From an uncultured Flavobacteriaceae bacterium (GTDB lineage Bacteria > Bacteroidota > Bacteroidia > Flavobacteriales > Flavobacteriaceae), in the NCBI GenBank assembly GCA_947502495.1, contig CANNAC010000003.1, positions 1-64,000 of the forward strand: a DNA stretch of 64,000 nucleotides, given 5' to 3'. The translations under genes and the position numbers were made by a program. Below are positions 54,626-62,494 of the stretch, piece by piece. Positions within the stretch are counted from its first letter, which is position 1. The number at the start of each line of letters is the position of its first letter. Below the pieces are notes generated by a model that was not told the origin of the DNA, searched no databases, and saw nothing but the letters and a program-made list of their open reading frames with translations.

Positions 54626-55566
54626 GGATTATTGGACTTGGATCTATTGGATGGACCCATATTAATGCACTTCATGAACTTGGAGTAACAAATATCTATG
54701 CCTTAAGAACAAATAAAGGTGCCAAAGTTGTAGACGATTTAAAAGGTGTAAAACAACTCTTTAATTTAGAAGAATTTATAGCCTTAAATTTAGATGGGAT
54801 TATTATATCAAACCCAACATCTTTGCATGTAAAAACCATTAGCAGTCTTAATGGTTTAAACATTCCGATTTTTGTTGAAAAACCAATTGCTTCCGAAACT
54901 AGCGAATTAAAAGAACTAGCAAATTTTAACAGCGACTTAATTAAGGTAGGATATTGTTTACGATACCATCCCATAATTCGGAAGGTGAAAAGCTTACTAG
55001 AAAGCAATTGTATTGGAGACTTGTTTCATTCTAGAATTCAAGTAGGACAATACTTACCAAGTTGGCATCCATATACCGATTATAGAAAAGAGTATTTTTC
55101 AAGAAAAGATTTAGGAGGAGGAGCGCTTAGAACGCTGTCTCACGAACTAGACTTACTAGTCTTCTTCTTAAACGAACCAGAAAAAGTATACTCCTTAACC
55201 GGAAAAATATCGGATTTAGAAATTGATGTCGATGATTATTCTATTATTATTGCAAAATATAAAGCAATGGTGTCTAGAGTCGAATTAGATTTTTTTAGCT
55301 TAAACACCTATAGAAATGGTTCTTTTTATGGAAGTAAAGGTGAAATACATTACGATGCTATTAACAAAACCATCAAAATCTCTTATAGAGAAGATAAGGC
55401 GGATGCGATAATAGATACATTTAAAGAAACAAATATGTATGTAGCGCAAATGCAAGATTTTCTAAACCACATTAATGGAGAATCTTCACAACTATGCTCT
55501 TATAAAGAAGCCGTTTCTGTTATGCGAATAATAGAAGAATCGGAAAGTAATAATTTTATTAATTAA
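54562..55566 (+). CDS. Gfo/Idh/MocA-family oxidoreductase
   Basis: The 334-residue NAD(P)-dependent enzyme has GIIGLGSIGWTHINAL (about 23-38) as Rossmann motif, VEKPIA as the Gfo/Idh active-site lysine motif and GYCLRYHP in the C-terminal domain. An alternative ATG at 54586 gives a protein 8 residues shorter, with a more usual distance to the Rossmann strand. In Campylobacter legionaminate loci an oxidoreductase with an SDR partner (PtmF/PtmA) lies in a similar place, but I cannot assign a substrate. The SDR gene follows 9 bases later. Confidence 0.85.
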   Translation: MSRYVQEEMDRTRRENQEIRIGIIGLGSIGWTHINALHELGVTNIYALRTNKGAKVVDDLKGVKQLFNLEEFIALNLDGIIISNPTSLHVKTISSLNGLNIPIFVEKPIASETSELKELANFNSDLIKVGYCLRYHPIIRKVKSLLESNCIGDLFHSRIQVGQYLPSWHPYTDYRKEYFSRKDLGGGALRTLSHELDLLVFFLNEPEKVYSLTGKISDLEIDVDDYSIIIAKYKAMVSRVELDFFSLNTYRNGSFYGSKGEIHYDAINKTIKISYREDKADAIIDTFKETNMYVAQMQDFLNHINGESSQLCSYKEAVSVMRIIEESESNNFIN

Positions 55567-55575
55567 CTTAGAATA

Positions 55576-56367
55576 ATGTTTGATTTATCAGGAAAAGTAG
55601 CCATAATTTTTGGAGGAAGTGGAATCTTAGGATCCGAGTTTGTAAAAACTTTAATAGCATATAACGCTACCGTTATTAGTTGCGATATTGTAATCCCAGA
55701 AAAAAAATTAGATAAAGTAGAATACCTAAAAATTAATGCTTTAAAAAAGGAAGAATTAGACAATCTATCTGCTGCTATTGTTGAAAAACACGGAAGTATT
55801 GATATTCTTATAAATAGTGTAACAGCTAAAGGAAACGATTTCTATTTACCTTTTGAAGAAGTTTCTCTAGAAGGATGGGAAATAGGTTTAGCTGGGAATC
55901 TTACGATTCCGTTTTTAACGTGTCAATGTTTTATCAAACAAATGAAGAAACAACAAAGCGGATCTATAATTAATATAAGTTCTATTTACGGTATTGTTGG
56001 TAATGACCAAAGAATTTATGAAGGATCTAACTTACATGAAATATATGTAGATCAACATCCAGATATAAAACAAATATATTCTCATGGTGTATATAACGCA
56101 TCTAAAGGAGGTTTAAATAACTTTACTAGGTATTTGGCAGCATATTACGGAAAAGATAATATTAGAGTAAACTGTATTACGCCTGGAGGTATAGAATACC
56201 CAAGCGAAAATGCAACTTTTGTAGAAAAGTATTCCAATAAAGTACCATTGCATAGAAAGGCGAAACGTCATGAAATGAATGGCGCTTTAGTGTATTTAGC
56301 TTCAGACGCATCCACATATGTTACAGGTCATAATCTAATAGTGGATGGCGGATATTCTTGTTGGTAA
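55576..56367 (+). CDS. SDR-family oxidoreductase (PtmA-like)
   Basis: The 263-residue short-chain dehydrogenase has the nucleotide motif GGSGILGSEF (about 14-23), INSVTAKGND, the ISSIYG segment and the catalytic YNASKGG (Tyr-xxx-Lys). It ends with DGGYSCW, near to the classical SDR C-terminus. It resembles PtmA of Campylobacter legionaminate loci in fold and context. Its substrate is unknown. It follows the Gfo/Idh gene by 9 bases and precedes the acyltransferase gene by 20 bases. Confidence 0.85.
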   Translation: MFDLSGKVAIIFGGSGILGSEFVKTLIAYNATVISCDIVIPEKKLDKVEYLKINALKKEELDNLSAAIVEKHGSIDILINSVTAKGNDFYLPFEEVSLEGWEIGLAGNLTIPFLTCQCFIKQMKKQQSGSIINISSIYGIVGNDQRIYEGSNLHEIYVDQHPDIKQIYSHGVYNASKGGLNNFTRYLAAYYGKDNIRVNCITPGGIEYPSENATFVEKYSNKVPLHRKAKRHEMNGALVYLASDASTYVTGHNLIVDGGYSCW

Positions 56368-56387
56368 AATTTAAAATGTAGAGACAA

Positions 56388-57503
56388 ATGAGCAATTTTA
56401 AGTTAACTTATAGTAATTCTGTATATTTAGATGTAATAAGGGCTGTTTCATCGCAAATGGTGGTTGTAGGGCATGCAATAAGTTTTTTAGCTATTCTGCC
56501 AATGTTTCAACCGCCCCATTTTCCATATATTCAAAATATAGCAGTTTTAATCTTTTTCATTCTATCGGGTTTTTTAATTAGCTATTCGATATTTAGAAAA
56601 GACGACTACTCCTTTAAAGAATATTTTATAGATAGGTTTTCTAGAATTTATTCTGGGTTAATCCCGTCTATATTGGTGGTGTTTATTTTAGATTATATTA
56701 ATATTAAACTTAATCCAGCTGATTATGCTTATTATGATGCGTTTAATATAAAAACTTTCCTTGGAAACCTTTTAATGTTAGAAGATTTTCCTGGACAAGT
56801 ATTGTTAACCGATAATCCAATTACAAGCTTTGGTTCTGGTCGTACACTATGGTCTCTAGCAGTAGAATGGTGGTTGTATATGGCATTTGGATATTTTATT
56901 ATTAAAATATGGAGAACCAAAAAATTTCGTTTTCAAACCGTTTTGGTTTTTTTATTATTAGCCATTGCACCTTGTTACAATGTCATGTATGGTAGAGGAA
57001 ACAGTTTAACCACATATTGGCTTTTAGGAGTGTTATTATATATTTTATTACCAATATTGAAAGCGGCTAACCTACCAAGAAAAATCTCAGGGTTTTTATT
57101 TTTACTTTTTTCTACCTTAGCAATAGGAAGAGAAGCTTTAATTATAATAAAAGATTTTAAGTACATAGCATATGATCCTGTTTTTGCAGTATTACTAATG
57201 CTTATCTTATTGTTTTCTATAGATTTTTTCAAAGACCTTAATTATAAAGAAGGATTTGTTAAAGTAATTAGATTTTTTGCAGATTATTCCTTTACACTGT
57301 ATTTGGTACATTACTCTGTTTTGGTATTTATTTTCTCCAATTTTAAAGCCGAGGAAAGCCCTTATCTTTATTTTCTGATATCTTTATTACTATCTAATGT
57401 GTTGTCTGCAGGGATTGCATATTTTACAGAAATGAAGCACAGAACAGTACGAAATAAATTAAAAGAAATATTTTTAAAAAAAACAACAAATGATTTACGA
57501 TAA
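56388..57503 (+). CDS. Acyltransferase-3 (OafA/YrhL) family membrane O-acyltransferase
   Basis: The 371-residue protein has about ten predicted membrane segments. It starts with the family signature YLDVIRAVSSQMVVVGHAI containing the catalytic-site His, followed by FILSGFLISYS, and contains SLAVEWWLYMAF and FTLYLVHYSVLV further on. It acylates (usually acetylates) sugars on the periplasmic side of the inner membrane. Its location suggests O-acetylation of the polysaccharide built in this locus. It overlaps the YhcH gene by 14 bases. Confidence 0.9.
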   Translation: MSNFKLTYSNSVYLDVIRAVSSQMVVVGHAISFLAILPMFQPPHFPYIQNIAVLIFFILSGFLISYSIFRKDDYSFKEYFIDRFSRIYSGLIPSILVVFILDYINIKLNPADYAYYDAFNIKTFLGNLLMLEDFPGQVLLTDNPITSFGSGRTLWSLAVEWWLYMAFGYFIIKIWRTKKFRFQTVLVFLLLAIAPCYNVMYGRGNSLTTYWLLGVLLYILLPILKAANLPRKISGFLFLLFSTLAIGREALIIIKDFKYIAYDPVFAVLLMLILLFSIDFFKDLNYKEGFVKVIRFFADYSFTLYLVHYSVLVFIFSNFKAEESPYLYFLISLLLSNVLSAGIAYFTEMKHRTVRNKLKEIFLKKTTNDLR

Positions 57504-57945
57504 AATAGAATACGCAGATATATATTTAAACAAAAATGAATATATAAATAGAGCAATTAAATTTCTTCAAACAGAAGACTTAAATGCCTTACCAGCAGGA
57601 AGACATGAAATAGATGGGGATAATGTGTTTGCATTAGTTTTAGAATATGACACGCATCCAGTTTTAGAAGGAAAGTGGGAAGCGCATAGAAAATATTATG
57701 ATATTCAATATATTGTGGAAGGAACAGAACAAATTGCAATAGCTCATATTGACCGCATGCAAGTGGTAGAACCTTATAATGAAAATGGAGATTATGAGTT
57801 GTTTTCAGGCGAAGTAGAAGCGCTTAAAACTTTAAAAGAAAAAGATTTTATTTTACTTAGTCCTCATGAAGTACACCAACCAGGAATATTTTTAAAGGAC
57901 TCGATAAAAAAGATTAAAAAGATTGTTGTTAAAGCATTGATATAA
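57490..57945 (+). CDS. YhcH/YjgK/YiaL (NanQ-like) family protein
   Basis: The 151-residue cupin-like protein has LPAGRHEIDGDNVFA, WEAHRKYYDIQYIVEG and the HEVHQPGI metal-binding segment, typical of the YhcH family. YhcH (NanQ) in Escherichia coli lies in the sialic-acid catabolic operon and was shown to be a sialic acid anomerase. Here the gene lies in a biosynthetic nonulosonate operon, overlapping the acyltransferase gene by 14 bases. An anomerase acting on the nine-carbon sugar is the likely role but is inferred. Confidence 0.85.
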   Translation: MIYDKIEYADIYLNKNEYINRAIKFLQTEDLNALPAGRHEIDGDNVFALVLEYDTHPVLEGKWEAHRKYYDIQYIVEGTEQIAIAHIDRMQVVEPYNENGDYELFSGEVEALKTLKEKDFILLSPHEVHQPGIFLKDSIKKIKKIVVKALI

Positions 57946-57951
57946 TCAAGC

Positions 57952-59415
57952 ATGTCTCAAAATAAAAAAAAATTAGCAAAGAACTCTTTAATCTATGCTT
58001 TGTTTACGCTTTTGCAAAGAGGCTTTGCGTTTTTTTTAATTCCATTATACACCACACAACTATCCACAGAAGAATATGGATTACTAGGAATTGTTATGGC
58101 AGCAATTCCTTTTTTTGTTTTAATAGCCGGACTATCATTAAGAGGTTCTACAGCCTTTTTTTATTACGAATTTAAAGATAGTAATGCCGCGTATTTGAAA
58201 AAACTTTGGGGCTCCAGCTTTACACTAGTTTTAATTTTAAGCGTCTGTTTTGCGCTGTTTTTATGGCTTTCCAAAAGTTTTATTTTAGACTACTTCTTTA
58301 AAGATATCCCTTTTTATCCTTACTTAATTTTAGCTCTTATTAGTGTTGCCACACAACCGGTATATTACTATTACCAGTCTATGTTAAAGGCAAAACAAGA
58401 AGCAAATAGAGCCGCTTTATTGGACTTTGTTTACTTTTTTATAATAATATCTTTAACTATTTTATTCATCCTTTACTTTAATTTTAAAGCAGAAGGAGCG
58501 CTACTTGCCTTAGCGATATCGAATGTGATTTTCTTTTTTTACAGCATCTATGGCGCCTTAAAAGAAATCGATCTTTGTTTGCATAAAGAACAATTAAAAA
58601 AAGTATTAAAATACGCTTTACCTATTTTGCCACATAACTTATCTGCTTGGGCTATGAACCTTGCAGATAGAATAATACTAAACAGTTTAACCACGTTAAG
58701 TTTAGTTGGTTTGTTTGATATTGGATCACAAATAGGAAAACTAATTAATGTGATTACTTTAGGTGTGAACTCGGCATATAGTCCCTGGTTTTTCGAACAA
58801 TTAAAAGCGTCAGAAGATAATAAAAAGGTGATTGCTAATGTTACCGATAAAATTGTACTACTCTATATCTTGTTTGGCGTTGCCATAAGTTGGTTAGCTC
58901 CTGAGCTACTAAAACTCATTTCTAATGAGGCCTTTCATACCGCTTGGATGGTGGTTCCTTTTATAGCTTTTGCCTTTGTAGTAAACGGTTTTTATTATTC
59001 TTTTAGTAATGTGTTTTTTTTAGAGAAAACAAAGTATTTACCATTGATTACAGGTGTTGGCGCAATTATTAATATTTCACTTAATTTTATTCTAATTCCG
59101 CTTTATGGTATTATGGGAGCTGCAATAGCAAATATTTTGGCCAAAAGTATTTTTGCTTTAATCGCGTATACTATTAGTCAGCGATTGTATTACATACCAT
59201 ATCGTATTCAAAGAATAATTCTGTTTATTGCTTCCGGTTTTGCAATATCCTGCTTGCCTTATCTTTTTCAAAGCCAACTAGATAGTTTAAATATATGGCT
59301 CGTTATTTTGCTTAAAGCAGTAGCTCTAGGTATTTTATTAATACCTTTAGTATGGGTAAATAAAAATATAATAATATCGTATATTCGCGCTAAGGTTTTA
59401 AGCAAGAATGGATAA
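57952..59415 (+). CDS. Wzx-type O-antigen/oligosaccharide flippase
   Basis: The 487-residue polytopic membrane protein of the MATE/MOP superfamily has about 12-14 predicted helices. It has the N-terminal KNSLIYALFTLLQRGFAFFL pattern and NLSAWAMNLADRIILNSL in the middle, typical of Wzx proteins. It would flip undecaprenyl-linked repeat units across the inner membrane for Wzy polymerisation. It follows YhcH by 6 bases and overlaps the glycosyltransferase gene by 8 bases. Confidence 0.9.
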   Translation: MSQNKKKLAKNSLIYALFTLLQRGFAFFLIPLYTTQLSTEEYGLLGIVMAAIPFFVLIAGLSLRGSTAFFYYEFKDSNAAYLKKLWGSSFTLVLILSVCFALFLWLSKSFILDYFFKDIPFYPYLILALISVATQPVYYYYQSMLKAKQEANRAALLDFVYFFIIISLTILFILYFNFKAEGALLALAISNVIFFFYSIYGALKEIDLCLHKEQLKKVLKYALPILPHNLSAWAMNLADRIILNSLTTLSLVGLFDIGSQIGKLINVITLGVNSAYSPWFFEQLKASEDNKKVIANVTDKIVLLYILFGVAISWLAPELLKLISNEAFHTAWMVVPFIAFAFVVNGFYYSFSNVFFLEKTKYLPLITGVGAIINISLNFILIPLYGIMGAAIANILAKSIFALIAYTISQRLYYIPYRIQRIILFIASGFAISCLPYLFQSQLDSLNIWLVILLKAVALGILLIPLVWVNKNIIISYIRAKVLSKNG

Positions 59416-60748
59416 TAAAAACGAATTACATTTAATTGAAAAAAAATATGCTGTAAACAAGCTAAAAGTGAATCAACTTAACGCTTGGCCTATTCTTAGA
59501 CAAAAGGTGTATTTTGAAATATTTAAAGAAAAATTCAACTTTAATTCTAAGTTAAGAACTAGGAGTAAAGTGAAACTTGTTCAGAATATTCTCTACGGTT
59601 TTAAGCACTTATTTAAGTTGCCTAAATATGATTTTTTGTTTTTTAATAATGCAGATAAAAGAACATTAGAAGAGAATGATAAAAAATTCGATGTTTTTTT
59701 CGATGCTTGGGCAAATAAAGTAGGGCAGGATAAATCTTTATTTATTGAATGGGCAATAGACCAACACTTTCCTAAAGAACAAACCTATTCTAAAAATGTA
59801 ATTTCCGATTTATTTTTTAAATGCTGTTGTTTCGTTACTTCGCTATTTACAAAAGTTTCTATTTCAGAAGCTAATGTGATAGATGAAATACAAAAAGATT
59901 ATAACTTTCAATTTAATTTTGAGAAAGAATTAAAAACCAAACTGGGCGAAGTTGCTTTTTATAGATTCTTGTTTAGATGGGTAAAACCAAAAGCTGTTTT
60001 TTTAATAAGTTCTTTCACAAAAACAAGCATTGTAATTGCTGCGCATCTAGAAAATATTAAAGTGTACGAAGCGCAACACGGTTATATTGGTGATAACCAT
60101 CAGTTTTATAATTCTGTATATAATTTTGATGGACTGTATTATCCAGATTACCTTATTGGTTTTGGGGAGGTAGAAAAAAATAGAATTCCTGAAGATTTTA
60201 TATTTAATAGTACTCAAATTCTACCTGTTGGAAGCCTTCAGTTAGAAAATATACAACAGAATTTTCACGATAAAGAGTTAGAGAAACTTCAAAAGAAGTA
60301 TAAAAAAATATTTTGTGTTACTTTACAAACAGTAAAAGAGGACGAGTTATTAACTTGGGTTAATAAACAAGCTTCCTCAAATCCTGATTGGCTTTTTATA
60401 ATCAAACCTAAAAATGTAACTCTAGATTATACAAAGTATACCACATTGGTAAATTGTATATTACTGCCAGAATATAATATATATAAAGTTTTAAAATATT
60501 CTAATTACAACATTACTATTTATTCTACAACAGCTGTAGAGGCGTCTATTTTTCATGCCAAAACCTTGTTTTATAATATGGATAATTTGGCAATAAAATA
60601 TTTTGATATAGAAAACATGTATGCTTCCAAAATAGAAGTTGGAGAAGATATTAGTGAGGAGCACTTACAAGCTGAAGAAATTATAAAAAACAGTTACTTT
60701 ACAAGAAATTATTATAATAACGTAGTAAATACCAATCTAACCTTTTGA
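59408..60748 (+). CDS. Putative GT-B glycosyltransferase of the capsule/polysaccharide type
   Basis: The 446-residue protein lacks membrane segments. The C-terminal half carries AQHGYIGDNHQFYN (about 220-233), PDYLIGFGE, and further on IYSTTAVEASIFHAK with LFYNMDN. The QHG and STTAVEA motifs are seen in capsule-type and CDP-glycerol-transferase-like GT-B enzymes. It is the only glycosyltransferase-like gene seen in the window, so it may attach the nonulosonic acid or another sugar. Donor and acceptor cannot be assigned. It overlaps Wzx by 8 bases and the Wzy-like gene by 4 bases. Confidence 0.65.
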   Translation: MDNKNELHLIEKKYAVNKLKVNQLNAWPILRQKVYFEIFKEKFNFNSKLRTRSKVKLVQNILYGFKHLFKLPKYDFLFFNNADKRTLEENDKKFDVFFDAWANKVGQDKSLFIEWAIDQHFPKEQTYSKNVISDLFFKCCCFVTSLFTKVSISEANVIDEIQKDYNFQFNFEKELKTKLGEVAFYRFLFRWVKPKAVFLISSFTKTSIVIAAHLENIKVYEAQHGYIGDNHQFYNSVYNFDGLYYPDYLIGFGEVEKNRIPEDFIFNSTQILPVGSLQLENIQQNFHDKELEKLQKKYKKIFCVTLQTVKEDELLTWVNKQASSNPDWLFIIKPKNVTLDYTKYTTLVNCILLPEYNIYKVLKYSNYNITIYSTTAVEASIFHAKTLFYNMDNLAIKYFDIENMYASKIEVGEDISEEHLQAEEIIKNSYFTRNYYNNVVNTNLTF

Positions 60749-61989
60749 AAAAGCTTATAATAATATTATTAATACTACAACCATTAATAAACAGAATAAC
60801 GCTTAAATCAGGAGTTAGTTTTGATGTTTATAATGAGCTATTAAGTATGCTTGTGTTTTTCATGTACGTTGTTCAGTTATTAAAACGTGGTAAAATAACG
60901 AGTATATCCTTAGTTTTCTTTACGCTATTATTATATATGGTTTTTACCACCATTTTAAAAAGCACTTATCCGTTGGGCTTTTTTCAAATAATAATATATA
61001 GTCAATGGTTTTTTTTCTTTCTGTATTACCATTCGTTATCATTGGAAGAGAAACACAAAACACTTTATAGTTTAAAAAAGATATTAGATAAAACGCTATT
61101 ACTAGTACTAATTATATCTTTTATTGAGGTTCCTTTTTATGAACATTTCAGGGAGTTTTTAGGGCTTCATAACCATGTAAGAGGTATTGGTGGTTTTTAC
61201 TTAGTTTCTTTTTTCGGGTCCGGACCAAGTTTAGCGAACTTCATGAGTTTATACATCGTTTTTTGGTATTTCTATCATTACGGATTTAATGAAGTAGTTA
61301 CCAAGAGAGATAAACGAAAATTGATCTTAGCTTTTGTTTTCTTAATTCTATCCTTTTCTAGAAAAGAAGTATTATTTGTTTTTCTTTTTATGTTGTTTTT
61401 TCCCTTTCAATATCGATCTAAACTTAGAAAGTGGATAAAAAAAATAATCATTTTTATGGGTATCTTTAGTGGTTTGCTTATATATTACTTAGCATTCTTT
61501 TCTAATGCAAACAAAGTAGCCTTTGGAGATAAATATATTAGATGGCGTATTGCGGAGAAATCGCATGAAATTTTAATGGATAATTTACCTTGGGGAAGTG
61601 GTATTGGTACCTTTGGTTCTAGGGTTTCATTAATGGTGCAAGATGTTTACGAAAAGTATAATGTAGGTCCAGAAATGTTGGGGTATAAAGTGCTTAACCA
61701 AACAAGAGGACCAATTTACGATGCTTTTTTGTTTACTTTTACAACCGAGTTAGGAATAGGAATACTTATTTTCTTGTTTTTCTTTTTTAAACTTTTTGAA
61801 GCACCCGTTTGGGATAGAAATATTTATAAAGGATATTGTAAAAACTTTCTAATAGTATACTTTTTAGGACTTAGCTTTTTTCAACCAGTACTGGTGAGCT
61901 CTTTTGGTTATTTATGTGCTATATTTTTTGGATTAACTATTAATAAAATATCTTTACTTAAATTTAGAACGAAGTATGCAAAAACTTAA
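60745..61989 (+). CDS. Wzy-like O-antigen polymerase
   Basis: The 414-residue membrane protein has about ten to eleven predicted helices and a central periplasmic loop. It resembles Wzy O-antigen polymerases in size, topology and position after Wzx. The segment RWRIAEKSHEILMDNLPWGSG resembles the R-x-W...G-G motif of Wzy/WaaL loops. The start is TTG at 60745 in a 4-base overlap with the glycosyltransferase gene. It overlaps the following acyltransferase gene by 14 bases. Confidence 0.78.
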   Translation: MKKLIIILLILQPLINRITLKSGVSFDVYNELLSMLVFFMYVVQLLKRGKITSISLVFFTLLLYMVFTTILKSTYPLGFFQIIIYSQWFFFFLYYHSLSLEEKHKTLYSLKKILDKTLLLVLIISFIEVPFYEHFREFLGLHNHVRGIGGFYLVSFFGSGPSLANFMSLYIVFWYFYHYGFNEVVTKRDKRKLILAFVFLILSFSRKEVLFVFLFMLFFPFQYRSKLRKWIKKIIIFMGIFSGLLIYYLAFFSNANKVAFGDKYIRWRIAEKSHEILMDNLPWGSGIGTFGSRVSLMVQDVYEKYNVGPEMLGYKVLNQTRGPIYDAFLFTFTTELGIGILIFLFFFFKLFEAPVWDRNIYKGYCKNFLIVYFLGLSFFQPVLVSSFGYLCAIFFGLTINKISLLKFRTKYAKT

Positions 61990-62491
61990 ACTAGTAATAT
62001 ATTATTTATTTATACAATACTTACCGCATTCTAGATTAATTGGGATAAGTAATGTGATGAGGTTGTGGTATGTTGCGAAGGTTTTAAAAGTAATGCCTTT
62101 CGATAAAAATTCTAAATTCGAATTTGGAATCTATCTTTCTAATGCAAAAAATTTAAAAATAGGGAAGCATGTTCGTATTAACGAAAATGTGTTTTTACAA
62201 GGTAGTATTCAAATTGGTGATTATGCTATGCTAGCTCCCAATGTTTCTATTTATAGCAAAACGCATAACTACCACGATATTCATACACCAATGGTGAAGT
62301 CTGGAGAGTCTGAAACCAAAACAGTAATTATTGAAGAAGACGTATGGATTGGTATAAACGCTGTTATTTTACCAGGGATTACCATCGGTAAAGGATCTAT
62401 AATTGGAGCCAACGCAGTCGTTACTAAAAATGTAGCACCATACTCTATTATGGGGGGTATTCCGGCTAAATTACTTAGGGAAAGAACATAA
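61976..62491 (+). CDS. Hexapeptide-repeat acyltransferase (WbbJ-like)
   Basis: The 171-residue left-handed beta-helix protein has hexapeptide repeats in the C-terminal two thirds, with the segments GDYAMLAPNVSIYSKTHNY, VWIGINAVILPGITIG and AVVTKNVAPYSIMGG. His near KTHNY is the probable catalytic residue of this O-acetyltransferase family. The N-terminus (about 1-25) has a hydrophobic stretch that may be membrane-associated. It overlaps the Wzy-like gene by 14 bases and is 3 bases from the next gene. A second acetylation step in the repeat unit is inferred. Confidence 0.88.
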   Translation: MQKLKLVIYYLFIQYLPHSRLIGISNVMRLWYVAKVLKVMPFDKNSKFEFGIYLSNAKNLKIGKHVRINENVFLQGSIQIGDYAMLAPNVSIYSKTHNYHDIHTPMVKSGESETKTVIIEEDVWIGINAVILPGITIGKGSIIGANAVVTKNVAPYSIMGGIPAKLLRERT

Positions 62492-62494
62492 CAC

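Noticed and set aside
45368-56367. Simple sialic acid (Neu5Ac) locus
   Set aside because: The 4,6-dehydratase and C4 aminotransferase are not needed for Neu5Ac; a di-amino nonulosonic acid fits the gene set better.
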